From Antedon mediterranea (Eukaryota; Echinodermata; Crinoidea; Comatulida; Antedonidae): 64,000 nt of DNA. The notes below the pieces were generated by a model that saw only the letters and a program-made list of their open reading frames with translations, was not told the DNA's origin and did no database searches. Made by a program: the position numbers and the translations under genes. Location of the stretch: positions 13,337,001 to 13,401,000 of the forward strand of contig NC_092674.1 of the NCBI RefSeq assembly GCF_964355755.1. The letters are read 5' to 3'. This document shows, piece after piece, positions 1 to 12,700 of the stretch. The number at the start of each line of letters is the position of its first letter. The first letter of the stretch is position 1.

Positions 1-2
1 AC

Positions 3-2273
3 ATATTTTGATTTGTTTACATTTAGCGTTAATTTGTTAGCAATAAACCAGTCCGAAAGTATAGATAACTCCTGGTTCATTGTATCAAAAGCTTGAGTAA
101 TATCATTGTGACTATAAAACACATTTGTGTCATCTGCATACATAATCATGTCTACATGGTTACATGCTAGACTAATATCATTAATGAATATAAGAAATAA
201 TAATGGACCCAATATGGATCCCTGAGGAACTCCAGTGTTTACTGTCATTTTACTAGATGCAGTATTAACAATAAATGTGTATTGTAGTCTTTTTTTAAGA
301 TAGTTTGAGAACCAGTTTAGCGGAACTCCTCTTATACCATAAAATCTTAACTTATCTAATAATATATCATGATCGATTGTATCAAACGCTTTTGATAAAT
401 CAAGGAAAACTCCTAGTGTGAACTCTTTATTCTCAATAGCGTTTGTGATTTTTTCAATCGATTGTATTAAAGCATGACTAGTTGAATGGTGTTGTCTAAA
501 TCCATACTGTGTTTTACTCAGTACGTTATATTTTGAGAGGTAACAAATCGTTTGATAATACACAATCCTCTCAAATATTTTGGAAAAAAAGGGTAAAATG
601 GAAATAGGCCGATAATTATTTATATCGGAGATGTCACCATTCTTAAATACCGGGATAACTTTAGCAATTTTTATATCAGCCGGGACACAGCCCGATGATA
701 ATGACGTATTAATAATATGCAATAAAGGTTTTAAAATAAACGGGGAAGCAGATTTTATGAGTTGGGCACTTATACCATCATGGCCAGGAGAAGTATTCTT
801 TGTGTTTTTAATATAGTGGTTAAGTTCATGTTCAGTAACAGGTTTAAAAAACATTGAAGAGGTAAAATTTCCCTTTAAGAAAGTTCTGTGGGTGATTTCT
901 TCATTTTGAGATTCATGCCTAAATTTATTATTTAGTTTTTCTCCAATATTAATAAAAAAAGAGTTGAATGCATCAGCTTTCTCATCATTATCAGAGAAAG
1001 TCTCAGTACCCAATTTTATTTTTGTAGGCAAATTGGTAGTCTTTTTCCTACCCATTATATCATTTAGGATTGTCCACGTTTTTTTAATATCTTGTTTATT
1101 TCGTTCAAACTGGACCATATAATATTCTTTTTTCCGATTTCTAATAGTAGTGGTTAACTTGTTTCTAAAATGTATGTACGTACTTTTATTAGTAGTGGTG
1201 TTATTTTGTTTGTACTTTTTATATAATTTATGTTTTTGAGAGATAGCTCTGGCAATTTCAGCAGTGATCCAAGGAGATTTTAACTTGTTCGCCTTATTTC
1301 TAATTCGTTTTAAAGGGAAACAATTATCAATTGTTTTATTTAAAGTGTTTGTAAAATTTTGATAAGCAACATTCGCATTATTTGAGAATAGCACATCATT
1401 CCACTGATTACTTTGTAATTCTTGCAAAAAATACTCCGTTTGTTGAGGAGAGTATTGTCGTTTATATACAAATCGAGGATATTGCTTATTATGTTTTTCC
1501 AAAGTATCTACACAGAATATTGGGAAGTGATCAGAAATATCAGTAATAAGTATTCCACTTTTAAGGGACGTAGTAAAAGAATCGATGTTGCAATAAATGT
1601 TATCAATTATTGAAGCACAATTATCGGATATTCTAGTAGGACTTTTTATGATTGGCTGAAATGACTGAGAAAATATTGTGTCTAAGTGTGATTGGATAGT
1701 GTTGTCGGTAGATTGTTGGAGTAAGTTTATGTTATAGTCTCCCACAAGGTAAGCTTTCTTTTTTTCTAGATTAATCATTTGCATTACACATGTTAATTCA
1801 TCATCAAACTTTTGCAAGGAACGTGAGGGTGGTCTATAAACTATACCACAAATAACATTATTTCCTGATTCTAACTCAATCTCAATAAAAATAGTCTCTG
1901 CTTCAGTCATACAAGATGACAGATCATTTCTAATAATATATGTTAGTTTGTTGGTAACATAGAACGCTACCCCACCACCTCTCTTATCTTTCCTATCATT
2001 GTGAATCAAACTGTAGCCTGGTAACTGGTATAGATTAATATTATCTTTTTCGGTTAACCAGGTTTCACTGAAGGCAATGACGGAGAAGGCATGTACGAGT
2101 GAGTCTAAATAGTTTGAGATTAAGTCAAACTTATTAACAACACTACGACAGTTTAGTCCAAATATAGAAAAGTTTGATGATAAATTAGAATGTTCAAGTG
2201 AAGAAATTAAGTTATCTTCGTTAAAATATTCTGTGCTTACATTTACATTATCAAAAAGGTCACATTCAAACAT
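3..2273 (-). CDS. LINE endonuclease-reverse transcriptase ORF, open, runs off left edge
   Basis: Reading the minus strand from an ATG at 2273-2271, the frame stays open for 757 codons to the window edge. It encodes a non-LTR retrotransposon polyprotein. The amino half is an APE-type endonuclease: SETWL around residue 72, GDYN and SDHFP are visible. A lysine/arginine-rich linker follows. The reverse transcriptase then shows NYRPIS, FLDLSKAFDT (motif A), GVPQGSILGP (motif B, plus-strand 200-233) and MYADD (motif C, near 130-140). Landmark codons from 2058 to 129 share the same register, so no net frameshift lies between the endonuclease and motif C. Overall layout resembles the CR1/L2 (Jockey) group; the exact clade is not assigned. 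The RT thumb and 3' end lie outside the window. Host-cell role: target-primed copying of its own RNA. The open frame suggests a young copy. Confidence 0.88.
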   Translation of the reverse strand, partial: MFECDLFDNVNVSTEYFNEDNLISSLEHSNLSSNFSIFGLNCRSVVNKFDLISNYLDSLVHAFSVIAFSETWLTEKDNINLYQLPGYSLIHNDRKDKRGGGVAFYVTNKLTYIIRNDLSSCMTEAETIFIEIELESGNNVICGIVYRPPSRSLQKFDDELTCVMQMINLEKKKAYLVGDYNINLLQQSTDNTIQSHLDTIFSQSFQPIIKSPTRISDNCASIIDNIYCNIDSFTTSLKSGILITDISDHFPIFCVDTLEKHNKQYPRFVYKRQYSPQQTEYFLQELQSNQWNDVLFSNNANVAYQNFTNTLNKTIDNCFPLKRIRNKANKLKSPWITAEIARAISQKHKLYKKYKQNNTTTNKSTYIHFRNKLTTTIRNRKKEYYMVQFERNKQDIKKTWTILNDIMGRKKTTNLPTKIKLGTETFSDNDEKADAFNSFFINIGEKLNNKFRHESQNEEITHRTFLKGNFTSSMFFKPVTEHELNHYIKNTKNTSPGHDGISAQLIKSASPFILKPLLHIINTSLSSGCVPADIKIAKVIPVFKNGDISDINNYRPISILPFFSKIFERIVYYQTICYLSKYNVLSKTQYGFRQHHSTSHALIQSIEKITNAIENKEFTLGVFLDLSKAFDTIDHDILLDKLRFYGIRGVPLNWFSNYLKKRLQYTFIVNTASSKMTVNTGVPQGSILGPLLFLIFINDISLACNHVDMIMYADDTNVFYSHNDITQAFDTMNQELSILSDWFIANKLTLNVNKSKY

Positions 2274-3027
2274 TTAAATTAGACAGAAAAGGAAATGACA
2301 AATGAATAAAATTGAGCAAGCTGCTTACAGCAGAGAATAGTTAACACTATATAGCCTAAGTTAACAAGTATGTACAATAAATTACAATATATACAATGTA
2401 ATATGAATTGTTTTATCATGACATACCAACAACAACTAAACGACAGGCAGTGAAACAATAATGATGATCATGGACGCCAATTAAGTATTTGGTTAACTTA
2501 AAAGATTTTGATCAATCTAACTCACCGATGTCCAGAATGTATTATTATGGCAAGTTATCGTTACTCACTGGTAAGTCAAACATCGCCGGTAAACAGCTAC
2601 GTTGAAACGGTCTAGAACATGATGTCTCAATAACGGCGCTCACTTATTAATCACATCAGCCACTTAATGTTGTTATAATTTGTCATTATACATCACTAGT
2701 AAAGTACGGATAGTATAACTTAAATACATTTAGTTGTGTTGTGTTTCATTAAAACGATGTGTTTAACGTTTACGAGTTTGATCAACCCAGTAACTCATCG
2801 ATGAATTACCGGTAAACAACTACGTTGAAACTTACATCGTCAACAGCCACTTAATTGTTGTTGGTATTTCTCATTATGTAACACTATCGTCGCACACCTG
2901 CCGTGGGTCACATGAATTAAAGTTTGAATGGACAGAGATATCCAGAACATAACACTAACAGCCAGGTGCGCGACATAAACAAACAAACTTCGTTTATTTA
3001 CAATTTATAACGGTAGAAATACTAATA
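2274..3027 (-). repeat. Probable 5' region of the minus-strand LINE with diverged internal repeats
   Basis: No gene is visible. Two diverged blocks share cores such as CCGGTAAACARCTACGTTG (near 2586 and 2809) and CAGCCACTTAA (near 2659 and 2847), giving an offset of about 190-220 bp. The block sits directly upstream of the LINE ATG, where LINE 5' UTR promoter monomers would lie. Assignment to the LINE rather than to flanking DNA is inference. Confidence 0.4.
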
Positions 3028-6000
3028 CAACCCATATAAACTAAATCACCAATAAAGCAAACAGAATACTAAGATTGGACAACATAAATCTCTATAGTAC
3101 AATTGTAGTAGGAATATTAAACTATAGCGTATAACTATCTTATTCAACCTTTAAGCTTGAGTAATGTGTTGACGCTTGGCCAAATCACGAATCGGACATT
3201 TACATATCATGCTAATATTTGCAGCTAAACACATAGCACAATAATACGAGGATGCTTCGATGCAACCGTTAGCCTAACAGTTTTGTGATTTTACGAATTT
3301 TAGCACCGTGACCTCTGACTGCAGTTGATACAAATCGTTGCTCATTGTTTTATTTAGCTTAGATATTATCCTATTATATGCCTAGAAGAATAGGAGTTAG
3401 GCCATGTTATATTATATAGGCCAGGAACTTTGTCTGTGTTTTGTATGGTAAACACATACGCCCGTATTCTTAAACCGGACTTTAGTCGTAGTTCGAGCTA
3501 AAACTTGATGAATGACATCATTTTAATTCATAAACAAAACTTCAACTAAATCTGCGACAAAATCAGGCCAACCTCGACTAAATCGAGACGGATTTTGATC
3601 GATGGGGCAGGCTAAATCGCCGACTAAATGGTATTTAATCGAGGTTTATAAAAAATATAACAGTCCTTGAGTTGTTATATTATTGGCCAGATATTGAAGA
3701 ATGAAATATCTATTTTTATATTAGTTGAATTAAATATGCATTGGTATAATGTTGATGCAAATCATGTTTATTTACAACCGTATACAAATTACATAAATTT
3801 CTTCACGCAAGTTCGCGATGGAACGTTTATAGCGTTTTCTTGTCACGCTATGAAGTACGTGATTCGTCGCGATCATACTTTGTTGGAGGCCTATAAAATA
3901 TGGAAGTTTTTGTTTGTTGTTACTGAAAAGTACTTTACTTTTAAATTAATACTGATCTTGTTTCTATAATAAACGATTAAGATTATTTTTCATGTATAGT
4001 CCTGATGCGTAAAAAGTTTTGTTATAACAAAATGGAAAGTGATATTAATGCGCAAAATTTCGTTATTTATCATTGGCCAATTTTAATTTATGATATTTTT
4101 TAAAATAGCCTTTGTTACCCAGACGTGTAAAACTCGACTAAAGCTCGACTTCATTAAGTCAAACTGCAAACTTCTTCTATTAATCGAATTTGAAGTATTA
4201 GCTCGAACTAGTAATGTTTGAAGTCGAAGTTCGAACTGCGATTAAATTTCGGTTTAAGAATAACGGGCGTAAATGGCTATTTAAATTATATGGAGTAGGG
4301 AAATATATTATAAAGAGCGTTACCTTCGCAATAAGCAATTCAAAGTTTAATATTTTTAATGTGAACGTACCCCCCCCCCCCCCTCCCCAAATTCATCAAA
4401 TGTGCCATGACAAGGACAGTAATCGGTGATACCATACAAAGCACACATTTGGTTTTGATTAAATTTAATTCAATAGTTTGGAGTCATGTTATAACAAGTT
4501 CCTCTTTCGGATGTAATTTCCAGGGTTCAAATTGTATACGATTAATAATTCAACGTGTCTGTATTATTTGTTCATGTAGTCGACATGTATACTGTTGTAC
4601 ACAGTCTTGCTTACACTTATTTATTTACGCCTAAACTTCACTACAGTACAATAGAACCTCTCTTAATTTTCGAACACTCCTATTCAGGGAACGAGAACTC
4701 TGACTGCTAAAAGAAACAACACCACAAAAGCAAACAGGGATTAAGAACTATAACTAAGAAAAAAACAAAATCATAAAAGCAAATACAAAAAATGACTAAA
4801 TAATTATATTCATCATTATTAATACAAAACTTCGGTACTTTCTCTGGTTCGAAATTTGTTATTGGCTAATCGTTGGTTGCAAAATTTTCAATTCTTCTAG
4901 ATTTATTAAGTCAGTCCATATCAATTATTAGGAGACAATTTTCGAAAGGTGAGGTTCCAAAGGTGACCTTTTATTAGGTGTTCTTTGTATTCTATAACCA
5001 TCTGTGGGCGCGACCTAGATGGTACGCGAGCGAATTGAGCAATGCATCTAGTATTATTAAATATCGTCAACAAAATGATAATGTTACTACTGGACAAGTG
5101 GTGGTCAATACAAACATAATAATAACCACCAAATAAAATTGTTATTATTGTTACTCACTCTACCCAAAGACAATTCCTTATAAACGAATCGTATAGAGCA
5201 AAAGACAAGCAATGCACCAAACGTTGCCACTTTTAAGAATAAATTGAACACCATTAACAATTAATTTCGTAAAAGCATATTTTGTCATTAATTATCCCTT
5301 TTTTTTAATTGTTTGCTCTTTTTGGAAGTCAACAATACTAATACAGATATATGTAACTTGTATTATCATATTTTTGTGACGTCGTTTGTGGTACACAATA
5401 CTTAGTTGCATATTTTCCACCTGTGGGTTGGTTTAGATAGACGAGGTATTTATAAAAGAAAAAGTGAGGTTGTGCACAACGAATGAATAAAGTGAACGGT
5501 ACCAAGTAAGATGTGTTGTGTATTTATATTCTAAGCATAACAGTATAAGCACTTTATTACTTGTCTCGCTGTTTGCGTTTTTTCACGTTCGAACACGGTA
5601 TCGTTGACCTAAACGCAACTCTATTACTGTTCGCCGAGTGTCGCATTGATTGCAACTCACTGCGTTGATTGCAAGGTAGCGAACGCCGCCAAGATAATGT
5701 AATGTATATTTGCGCAAAGTTGATACAAGTCAGTCTGTGGAGCACATGCCAAGGAAGTTAATAATTAATCTTTTCTTTGTTGTTTTAACCTTTTGAATTT
5801 ATAAATTACATTCAATTATCGTACGAAGGAAGACAAATTAAATCCACCACTTTTAAACAAGCTGATTTGAGCAGAGGCAAATCCTAAATTATCAATTTGT
5901 TATGGAATTAAACCCGACAAATCGTTTTAAAACTGGTGTTTTAACATGTGTGTGGTTACATTATAAAATGATAGTGGGAATTAAACCGACTACATTTTCG

Positions 6001-6296
6001 TCGCAACAGTGATTACCGTAATTGTTGTAAAGAGAGAGGGTGCGAAATTGATAGACTAGCTTTTTGTACTTGGCATGCTCTCATCCTTGTTCTTCTAATT
6101 CATTTATTCGTTTTAAAAATTAAAAAAAAACATTTTTTGTTTAGTTCACGCAAGTTTTACCATTGAAATCTTACCTTTTAATGTATATCTCAATTATAAC
6201 AATTTTATATATGTTTTTTTTTTTTACAAAATTGCTTCAATCGAGTTAATTTTTTTACTGAACCTTTTGAATTGGCGAGTTATGAATGTTTGCATA
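3028..6296. repeat. Duplicated segment, copy 1
   Basis: Starting at CAACCCATATAAACTAAATC and running to GAATGTTTGCATA, this 3.3 kb matches 19278-24240 collinearly with scattered substitutions and small indels. It contains a foldback element (3458-4270), a poly-C tract near 4370-4387 and no convincing gene. Copy 1 lacks the LINE fragment found in copy 2. Its right edge lies 380 bp before an ankyrin exon, and copy 2 ends 105 bp before another ankyrin exon. It may be an old intron duplication or two insertions of one large non-autonomous element. Confidence 0.8.
3458..4270. mobile_element. Non-autonomous foldback/MITE-like element, copy 1
   Basis: The left end reads ACGCCCGTATTCTTAAACCG and the right end is its imperfect inverse, ending in TTTAAGAATAACGGGCGT. 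The inverted arms continue inward as diverged TTTAGTCGTAGTTCGAGCT-like sequence for about 45-60 bp. No transposase is visible. The copy at 21511-22324 shares both arms and the interior. No clear target duplication was found. Confidence 0.6.
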
Positions 6297-6676
6297 CCGT
6301 ATGTTGTACCGCGATGGTAAGACTCGCATAAAAATTAATAATATTACAAGTAATAAATATTAATTTATAAAGATTAAACAAGTTATTACAAAGAGTGACA
6401 TCAATATTGTTACAAAACCTTGGTTAATATGACTTTCCAATGTCAAGATTAACCATGACGAGGCAGCAGTGTTCCGAACCATGTGAGGGATAAACCGTGC
6501 AGTTCTCGACAATTTAGTCATCCTCGCCACAAAAAATGGTCTGTAATATGACCCGCGATGATCTTGCTTCATTTAAGTATGTTATTATTTGCACGCCCTT
6601 TAAATTGCAAAATTAAACACTTTTTTAAATCACACTGAATTATATAGCACATATTATGTATGTGTGTAATACTTAC
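6297..6676 (-). other. Intron sequence 3' of ankyrin exon 3, nothing recognised
   Basis: Between the end of the duplicated segment and the ankyrin exon there is AT-rich sequence. A 70-codon minus-strand frame (6572-6360) has no recognisable motif and no splice context. Confidence 0.4.
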
Positions 6677-6775
6677 TTTGGTCTGAAGATCCAATTTAGC
6701 ACCTTCCTTGAGCAAAATGGAGCAAACATCTGTGTGGCCGTTTTCTGCAGCCCCATATAAAGGTGACGCTCCATT
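6677..6775 (-). CDS. Ankyrin gene exon 3: one 33-residue repeat
   Basis: The acceptor is TTTCAG at 6781-6776 and the donor GTAAGT at 6676-6671 (minus strand). The 33 codons carry SPLYGAAENGHTDVCSILL, a clear ankyrin helix pair, followed by the KEGAKLD turn. Phase is 0 at both ends. Confidence 0.85.
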
Positions 6776-9700
6776 CTGAAATATTACAAACATTATGTTA
6801 TAGTATTTTCTCTCTCTAAACAAAGTATTATAATATTGTCCTGGAATCAATACGATGTGATTATTTAAAAATGACGTTATAGATTTAAATAATGCTACAT
6901 TGTTAAATTCAATAAAAATTATCAACCATTGATGTTTTCTTTAAGATAATGTATTGTTTACGTATACATTTGTCTTTCTTGTATAACATTTTTTATAGTA
7001 TTTTATAAATGTAAAACAAATAAGTGTTTTTTTTTTTTCATCCGCTAGTGCTAACTAGTCTGAGTGTAAATTATGATAAAGTGACGTTTGAACTGGCAGT
7101 TACAGCTAATATATGCAGGCTCCAAATTCTGTTCAGGTAACACGTTTGGACTGCTAAATTCTTACTATTGGTTTAATTTTACCGCTATTTAGAGGGAATA
7201 TGTTTTTTTTAAAGTGGTTTATAAAATCTCAATTCATATTAATTTATTGTATCATTTTGCATAAAATACAATTAAAAACAGAAAACTGAAAAAACCACGA
7301 CATATCATTCTCTAACATTCAGTGCCCTAAAGGCATAAATGGTAACAATGATTACGGAATCTTTTACGAGAGGTAATGGACCTTTTCCTTGAACGTTGAG
7401 ATAGTGCATTGAATATGTTGGGTCTTGCAAAATGTAATTTGTTTCCTCAGTAAAGTCTCTAATAACAAGGCCATATAGATGGCTGCAGTCGCGTGCTTAG
7501 TGTTTACCGACCGACCGACCAACCTACCAACTGACCGAAATTACTGAACATGTTTAAAAATGTTGAAATGTTTAAAAACAGTTATATTTTTTTAATTTAC
7601 ACGTGCGTAGCCTGTCACTTTTGACGTGCTCGTATAACGTAATTTCGAGTTGAAAAGTAAGTCAAGAAAACAGAAATCGGGCAAAAAGAGTGCGCAATGA
7701 CATTTAACGCGCAGTGCGCGCGCAAAAATCTGCGCACTCATGGCAATTTTGTAAACGCTTAAAATTATCTGAAACGTACTCTTATTTCATCGAAAATAAA
7801 TTTTGAAAATTTTAAGCGCGCGTACACATGCGTTACATGCGCTACGCACGTAATTGTATTGTCATATGATGATTTATACCCTGACATTTATGAGTACCAA
7901 ATTTTATTTAATTGTGATTCATGGTTGTGAAGATATGATTACAAACGGGATTTCGTTAAATCGTGCGTAGACCGCGTAATTTTTTATTGCGCACCGTGAA
8001 AACATAACCACATAATAATCGATTCCTGGCCATAAGGAATATACTGTGAAAAATTGACTTAGCTTGATTAAACTGATATCAAGATAAGATCAGAAAGCGA
8101 TAAAACGCATAGTGATACCGGACCGACAGACAGACCGACAGACCGACAGACCGACCGACCGACCGACCGACATATTAAACTATAGAGTCGCTTCCACGCG
8201 ACTAAAAATGAATCAAATTGAGATCTGCTCAATTATAAGTACAGTAGTCTTATACGTGAAGCATAACAAACAATACGTTACAGCTAATTCTTACATGTGG
8301 TCCCGGTAAACTATAAAACAATGAATAATGATAATACTTTCAATTTCAGATTTTTAACAAAAGACGTATGACTAATGGAAGGGTTAACTCCTAAAGATTT
8401 GAGTCTACGCAACAGTAAAGCCTATTCGATACTATCGGTAATGAGGTCGTGTCATTTAAGATCACTAGTGATTTATTTGCAATCTCAACTTCAGAGTGGG
8501 TACCGTACCGTATTTAATTTTTTAGGTGATTTTCCTTTTTTGTGGGTTACTGTATGGGTTGATAAATACTGTATGAGTTAAAAAGGTCGTAAGATGTTAG
8601 TTTATTAGTATAGAGTACTGCAAACCATAATAGTAGGTAACATTTGTAATTGAGGGCGTTTTATTTAACACGACAAAGTATCTGAACTCCCCAAAAACGT
8701 ACCGTATCATAATGTAGTATATTTTAAATGTTGACATGACATAATAAACAATGAAAGTTTTTTCTAACATAATTTTTTTCTCGGGTTACTCGGATGCCGT
8801 ATTTTTTTATTTTTTTATTTATTGTAATAATAATATCTTTGATTGTATATTGTTTTTCAATAAGCCGTGCGGAGGATTCAGGTAATTTCTCTTAGTATTA
8901 AAGGGTAACACCGCGGCTTTAAAGTGTATATTGCTTATTATAAAATATAAACCTTTTAATCAACATTGGTAATAACCGTGCCTAATTTTAGACAGCACTC
9001 AGGCAAAAGTTAAGTCGCTTTAAAAAAAACAAGGCCAACAGCCACAAGTCGCGTGCTCTCAGAAAAAAATGAACTTTCAAAAAGTAATGTACTTTAAAAC
9101 TTTTCTGTACATCAAAACAGTTCAAAAAGTACAGAAAAGCGATAAAACGCATAGTGATACCGGACCGACAGACCGACAGACCGACCGACCAACATAGTGA
9201 ACTATTGAGTCGCGTCCACGCGACTAAAAAAGTTGTTCTATAAGATAATACCAAAGTACGCATGTGGTGAGGTGGAACTAATTCGCCTTAAACATAATAG
9301 TTTTAAAATATCATAATTAAACTCAACTATTTAAATAGCTGATAATTAGATATGTGCGCGCGTGCAAAATAACAATCTAAATCTTATTATCTTAATATTT
9401 ATTTACTAAAGCTAACAGTATATTTTTTGTATTCGAGAAACGTTGTTGTTGGGATCACACTATGTGGTTGGTGTAACTCAGGATCGGGCGCGATTTTTTT
9501 TTCGTACATAAGTTGGGGACCCCTCATGAAACGTCACAAAATAAACATGAATAATTCATCAGTTAAATTTGTTATTCCGTGTGCACCCAAGCGTATAGCA
9601 ACAAATGATTACACGCACAACTGCGATACGATTCTTTCTACAGTAGGCCTATGATTCTAGGTCAATTCACGTGATTGCCTTTGCGCACTCATCTTCACAC

Positions 9701-12700
9701 ACACACACCACTATGCAAAATGTGTCGAGGCTAATCGACAGCTAGGCAAGACATTAAACTAAGTAGTAATTTGACATAGCCCAAAAAAAGCTTAGACCCA
9801 CAAGAATAAAAAATGTGTATAATTTGTGTACTGTAATTTTTTAATTCTGCTATTTTATTATCAAACAATATGCATGTACTCAAAGGAACTTTAGAAATGC
9901 GCGTATATGAACACATGAGATGGGAAGATTAGACCCACGAGAATAAAAAAATGTATTTTTGTGTAATGTTTATTGTTTAATTTTGCTGACTTATTACTCG
10001 GACTGTGTCATACCTAACATACACACGTCACACACACCCACACAGCTACTACTAGAATAGACATGGGTTTAGAGACTAATAATTAGGCCTAATAGTATTA
10101 ATAGAAACTATAATGTTAACACGTAATTCTTTAGTAATAAATTATATTAAAAACACCATAAACTAAAGGCTGATTATTTCGACAATCCACACAAAACGCC
10201 GCTATTCTTTTATGAAATCCCACGCGGCAACCACAGCGGAGATTAGGCCTAGAATCGTACCGCACTTGTGTAATCACTTCTTGTTGCTATACGCTTTTAC
10301 GTGCGAGAGTACATTTCCTGCCATCTAGGGGTGTCATTTAACAAAATGCTCAGTACCGACAGCCCTGGATTCTTGGGCAACCCCATTAAAATGGTTCTGC
10401 GACCGCCCTTCTTCACACTAACGTTATATTGAAACATTATGTTAATTAATCTCCTTTACATAGAACCTTGTCATATGCGATTATATATCATGGTACTGAG
10501 GATTATATTATTATTTTAACCGAATTAGACATTTGTCATATACGATGATTTTAAATCAGTTTTTGCATCATGTTATGATGTGTAGTAGTGTTATATTATT
10601 TTTGTAACCGAATTAACATTTTTAAAGTTTTATAGAATACAAATACTGGTTCGTAATGTCCGACACTAAATATGGCCATGCAATTAATACTAAACATTGT
10701 ATTACATTGACATGTCAGAATGTTATAATTTACTTGGTATCGAAACTATACTAAATGAACAAAAGGTGACATACACTTTTGTCAAATCATATCCTGTTTT
10801 GTATCGTTGGATAGATTTACACTATGAAATTAGTTTAACAATAATATTGTTTGTATATTATACGTATGGTGTAGTCATTCTTTGTTTTTTATTGAAAGTA
10901 ATGGTAAATGTATGATTTGTATAGTGTCCCATATCGTTTATGAACGCATTATAATTTTGATTGTGTTCTGGTTCGCTATGTGTAAATGTGAAGATCAAAA
11001 TAATTAAAATGTTAGAATTAATCGTAAAAAATTATAATCATGAATATTGTCTCAATGTTAATATTTAAAGTAATCTTTTCTTTATGTCATTTGAATAAAG
11101 CCTAAATAAAATGAAAGCAATCTTTAGAAAATAAATAGTATATATCTAATAACTGAATGTGGATATTGGTATAATATGAATAATTAAATAACTTTCTCTC
11201 TGGCCTTCCGATTTAAGTGAAGTAGACATTATTTTATTATGACCTACAATATTAACATTCTACCGCTATTTTTATTGAAGATAATCATTTTCCTTTGTTT
11301 TAATCAGTGCTACTAATCACTATCTCATAAAATCATCGATAGAGAACCAGATGTAAACAACAAACGTATCAGAGGCTATTTGATCAGACGACGAGGAACC
11401 CAAACCATTAACAGAGACAAGGGCGTCCACCAACTCACGTGAATGACCCTTACACGTTAGACAGAATTAGTCTCTAGAGGTCAATCAATGATATATTTGT
11501 CATTTCTTCTAAAGGAGCTGTCTGAGCAGGACAGCGAAACTGCCAAGAAGGTTAATTTCGCTAATTGTTTTTTTTTTCGAAAAGAATTAATAATTCACAT
11601 GTCGTATCGTTACGTGAAATACAGAGTGTACATAATCTCCGCGAAGCCATGAGAATGATTTCATTATAACATGTATATCTCACATCAAGTCGTCTTTTAA
11701 TACTAATACCGGTATGTGTAATTTTCACATGATATCAAGCTCTTCTGCTAGACCGCATCTATATATAAATTATGGTTAATTCTGACATAGGCCAGCACAA
11801 TGCAAAAACTTCGGTAAAAATCTCCGCCTTGGATACCTACCTTATCTATCCGAGATGTACCGCGAAACGTAGATTTGATAACATTAGTGTGCACGCCGAC
11901 GCTATTGTTCCATATTTATATCTTAGGAAGATATTATAAAGAGTTTTTTAACAACATTTATGATTTCAACATTGGATTTTCCTCTCAATTTCAATTCTTC
12001 CCGGTCAAAGTAATTTCCGGGTTTAAAATAAGTTCACCTTAGTTTCAAATATTTTCTCTCTTTTATACACAAGGGAGCAGTTAAAATAATAGATTTGACC
12101 CTAAAGGTGACTGGAAACAGGCACTTTCCATCAATCAATACAGTGTCCCTTTGGAAGACGGAAAAAAAATTGGCCATTAATCATAGCCATTTCAGTTTTT
12201 TGTTTATTTTAAAACATACCACACGTGTGTGAAGGTACAGTAGTTAAGTAATAGGAATTATACTGCAAATTAATAAAGATCAAATTAAATATACGCCATA
12301 AAGAATCAGAATATATTGTGGGGAATAGTATTATAAAATTACATAGGGAGATTTGATAAGACATTTTTCGAGGGAAATCCCGATAGCTGAGTTTTATTGA
12401 GTAAGCTAGCAGGAATAACTGTAGGCTATCTTCCTGTGTCCCGTTAGGACCGAGATGTCTGCCCATGTTGCAAGCCGTAATAATGCAAGGTACATTTTTT
12501 AACTGTTTAGAAAACCTGCTTATGACTGTTGGAAACTTCATTGCTCAAGAAATTATTATTCTTGGAGACTTTAATGTAAATGTTTTAAATTGTAATCGTA
12601 ACAACTATGAGTCAGTGACTAACTTCTGTAATATTTTCGGTCTTGAACAACTTATCACTGAACCAACTAGGATCAGTGATAACAATAGCTCAGCAATAGA

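Noticed and set aside
4214-4634. Plus-strand frames across the poly-C tract
   Set aside because: They cross the foldback arm and a homopolymer; the copy-2 equivalent has different frames and the poly-C is absent.
5557-5745. Minus-strand 62-codon frame with a counterpart at 23461-23664
   Set aside because: Similarity comes from the duplicated segment. The frames differ in both ends and lack any recognised motif.
12209-12541. Minus-strand 110-codon frame, and the similar ones at 17506-17829 and 30302-30571
   Set aside because: These are the same Helitron segment in three copies. Conservation follows from repeat identity, and the frame is interrupted differently in each copy.
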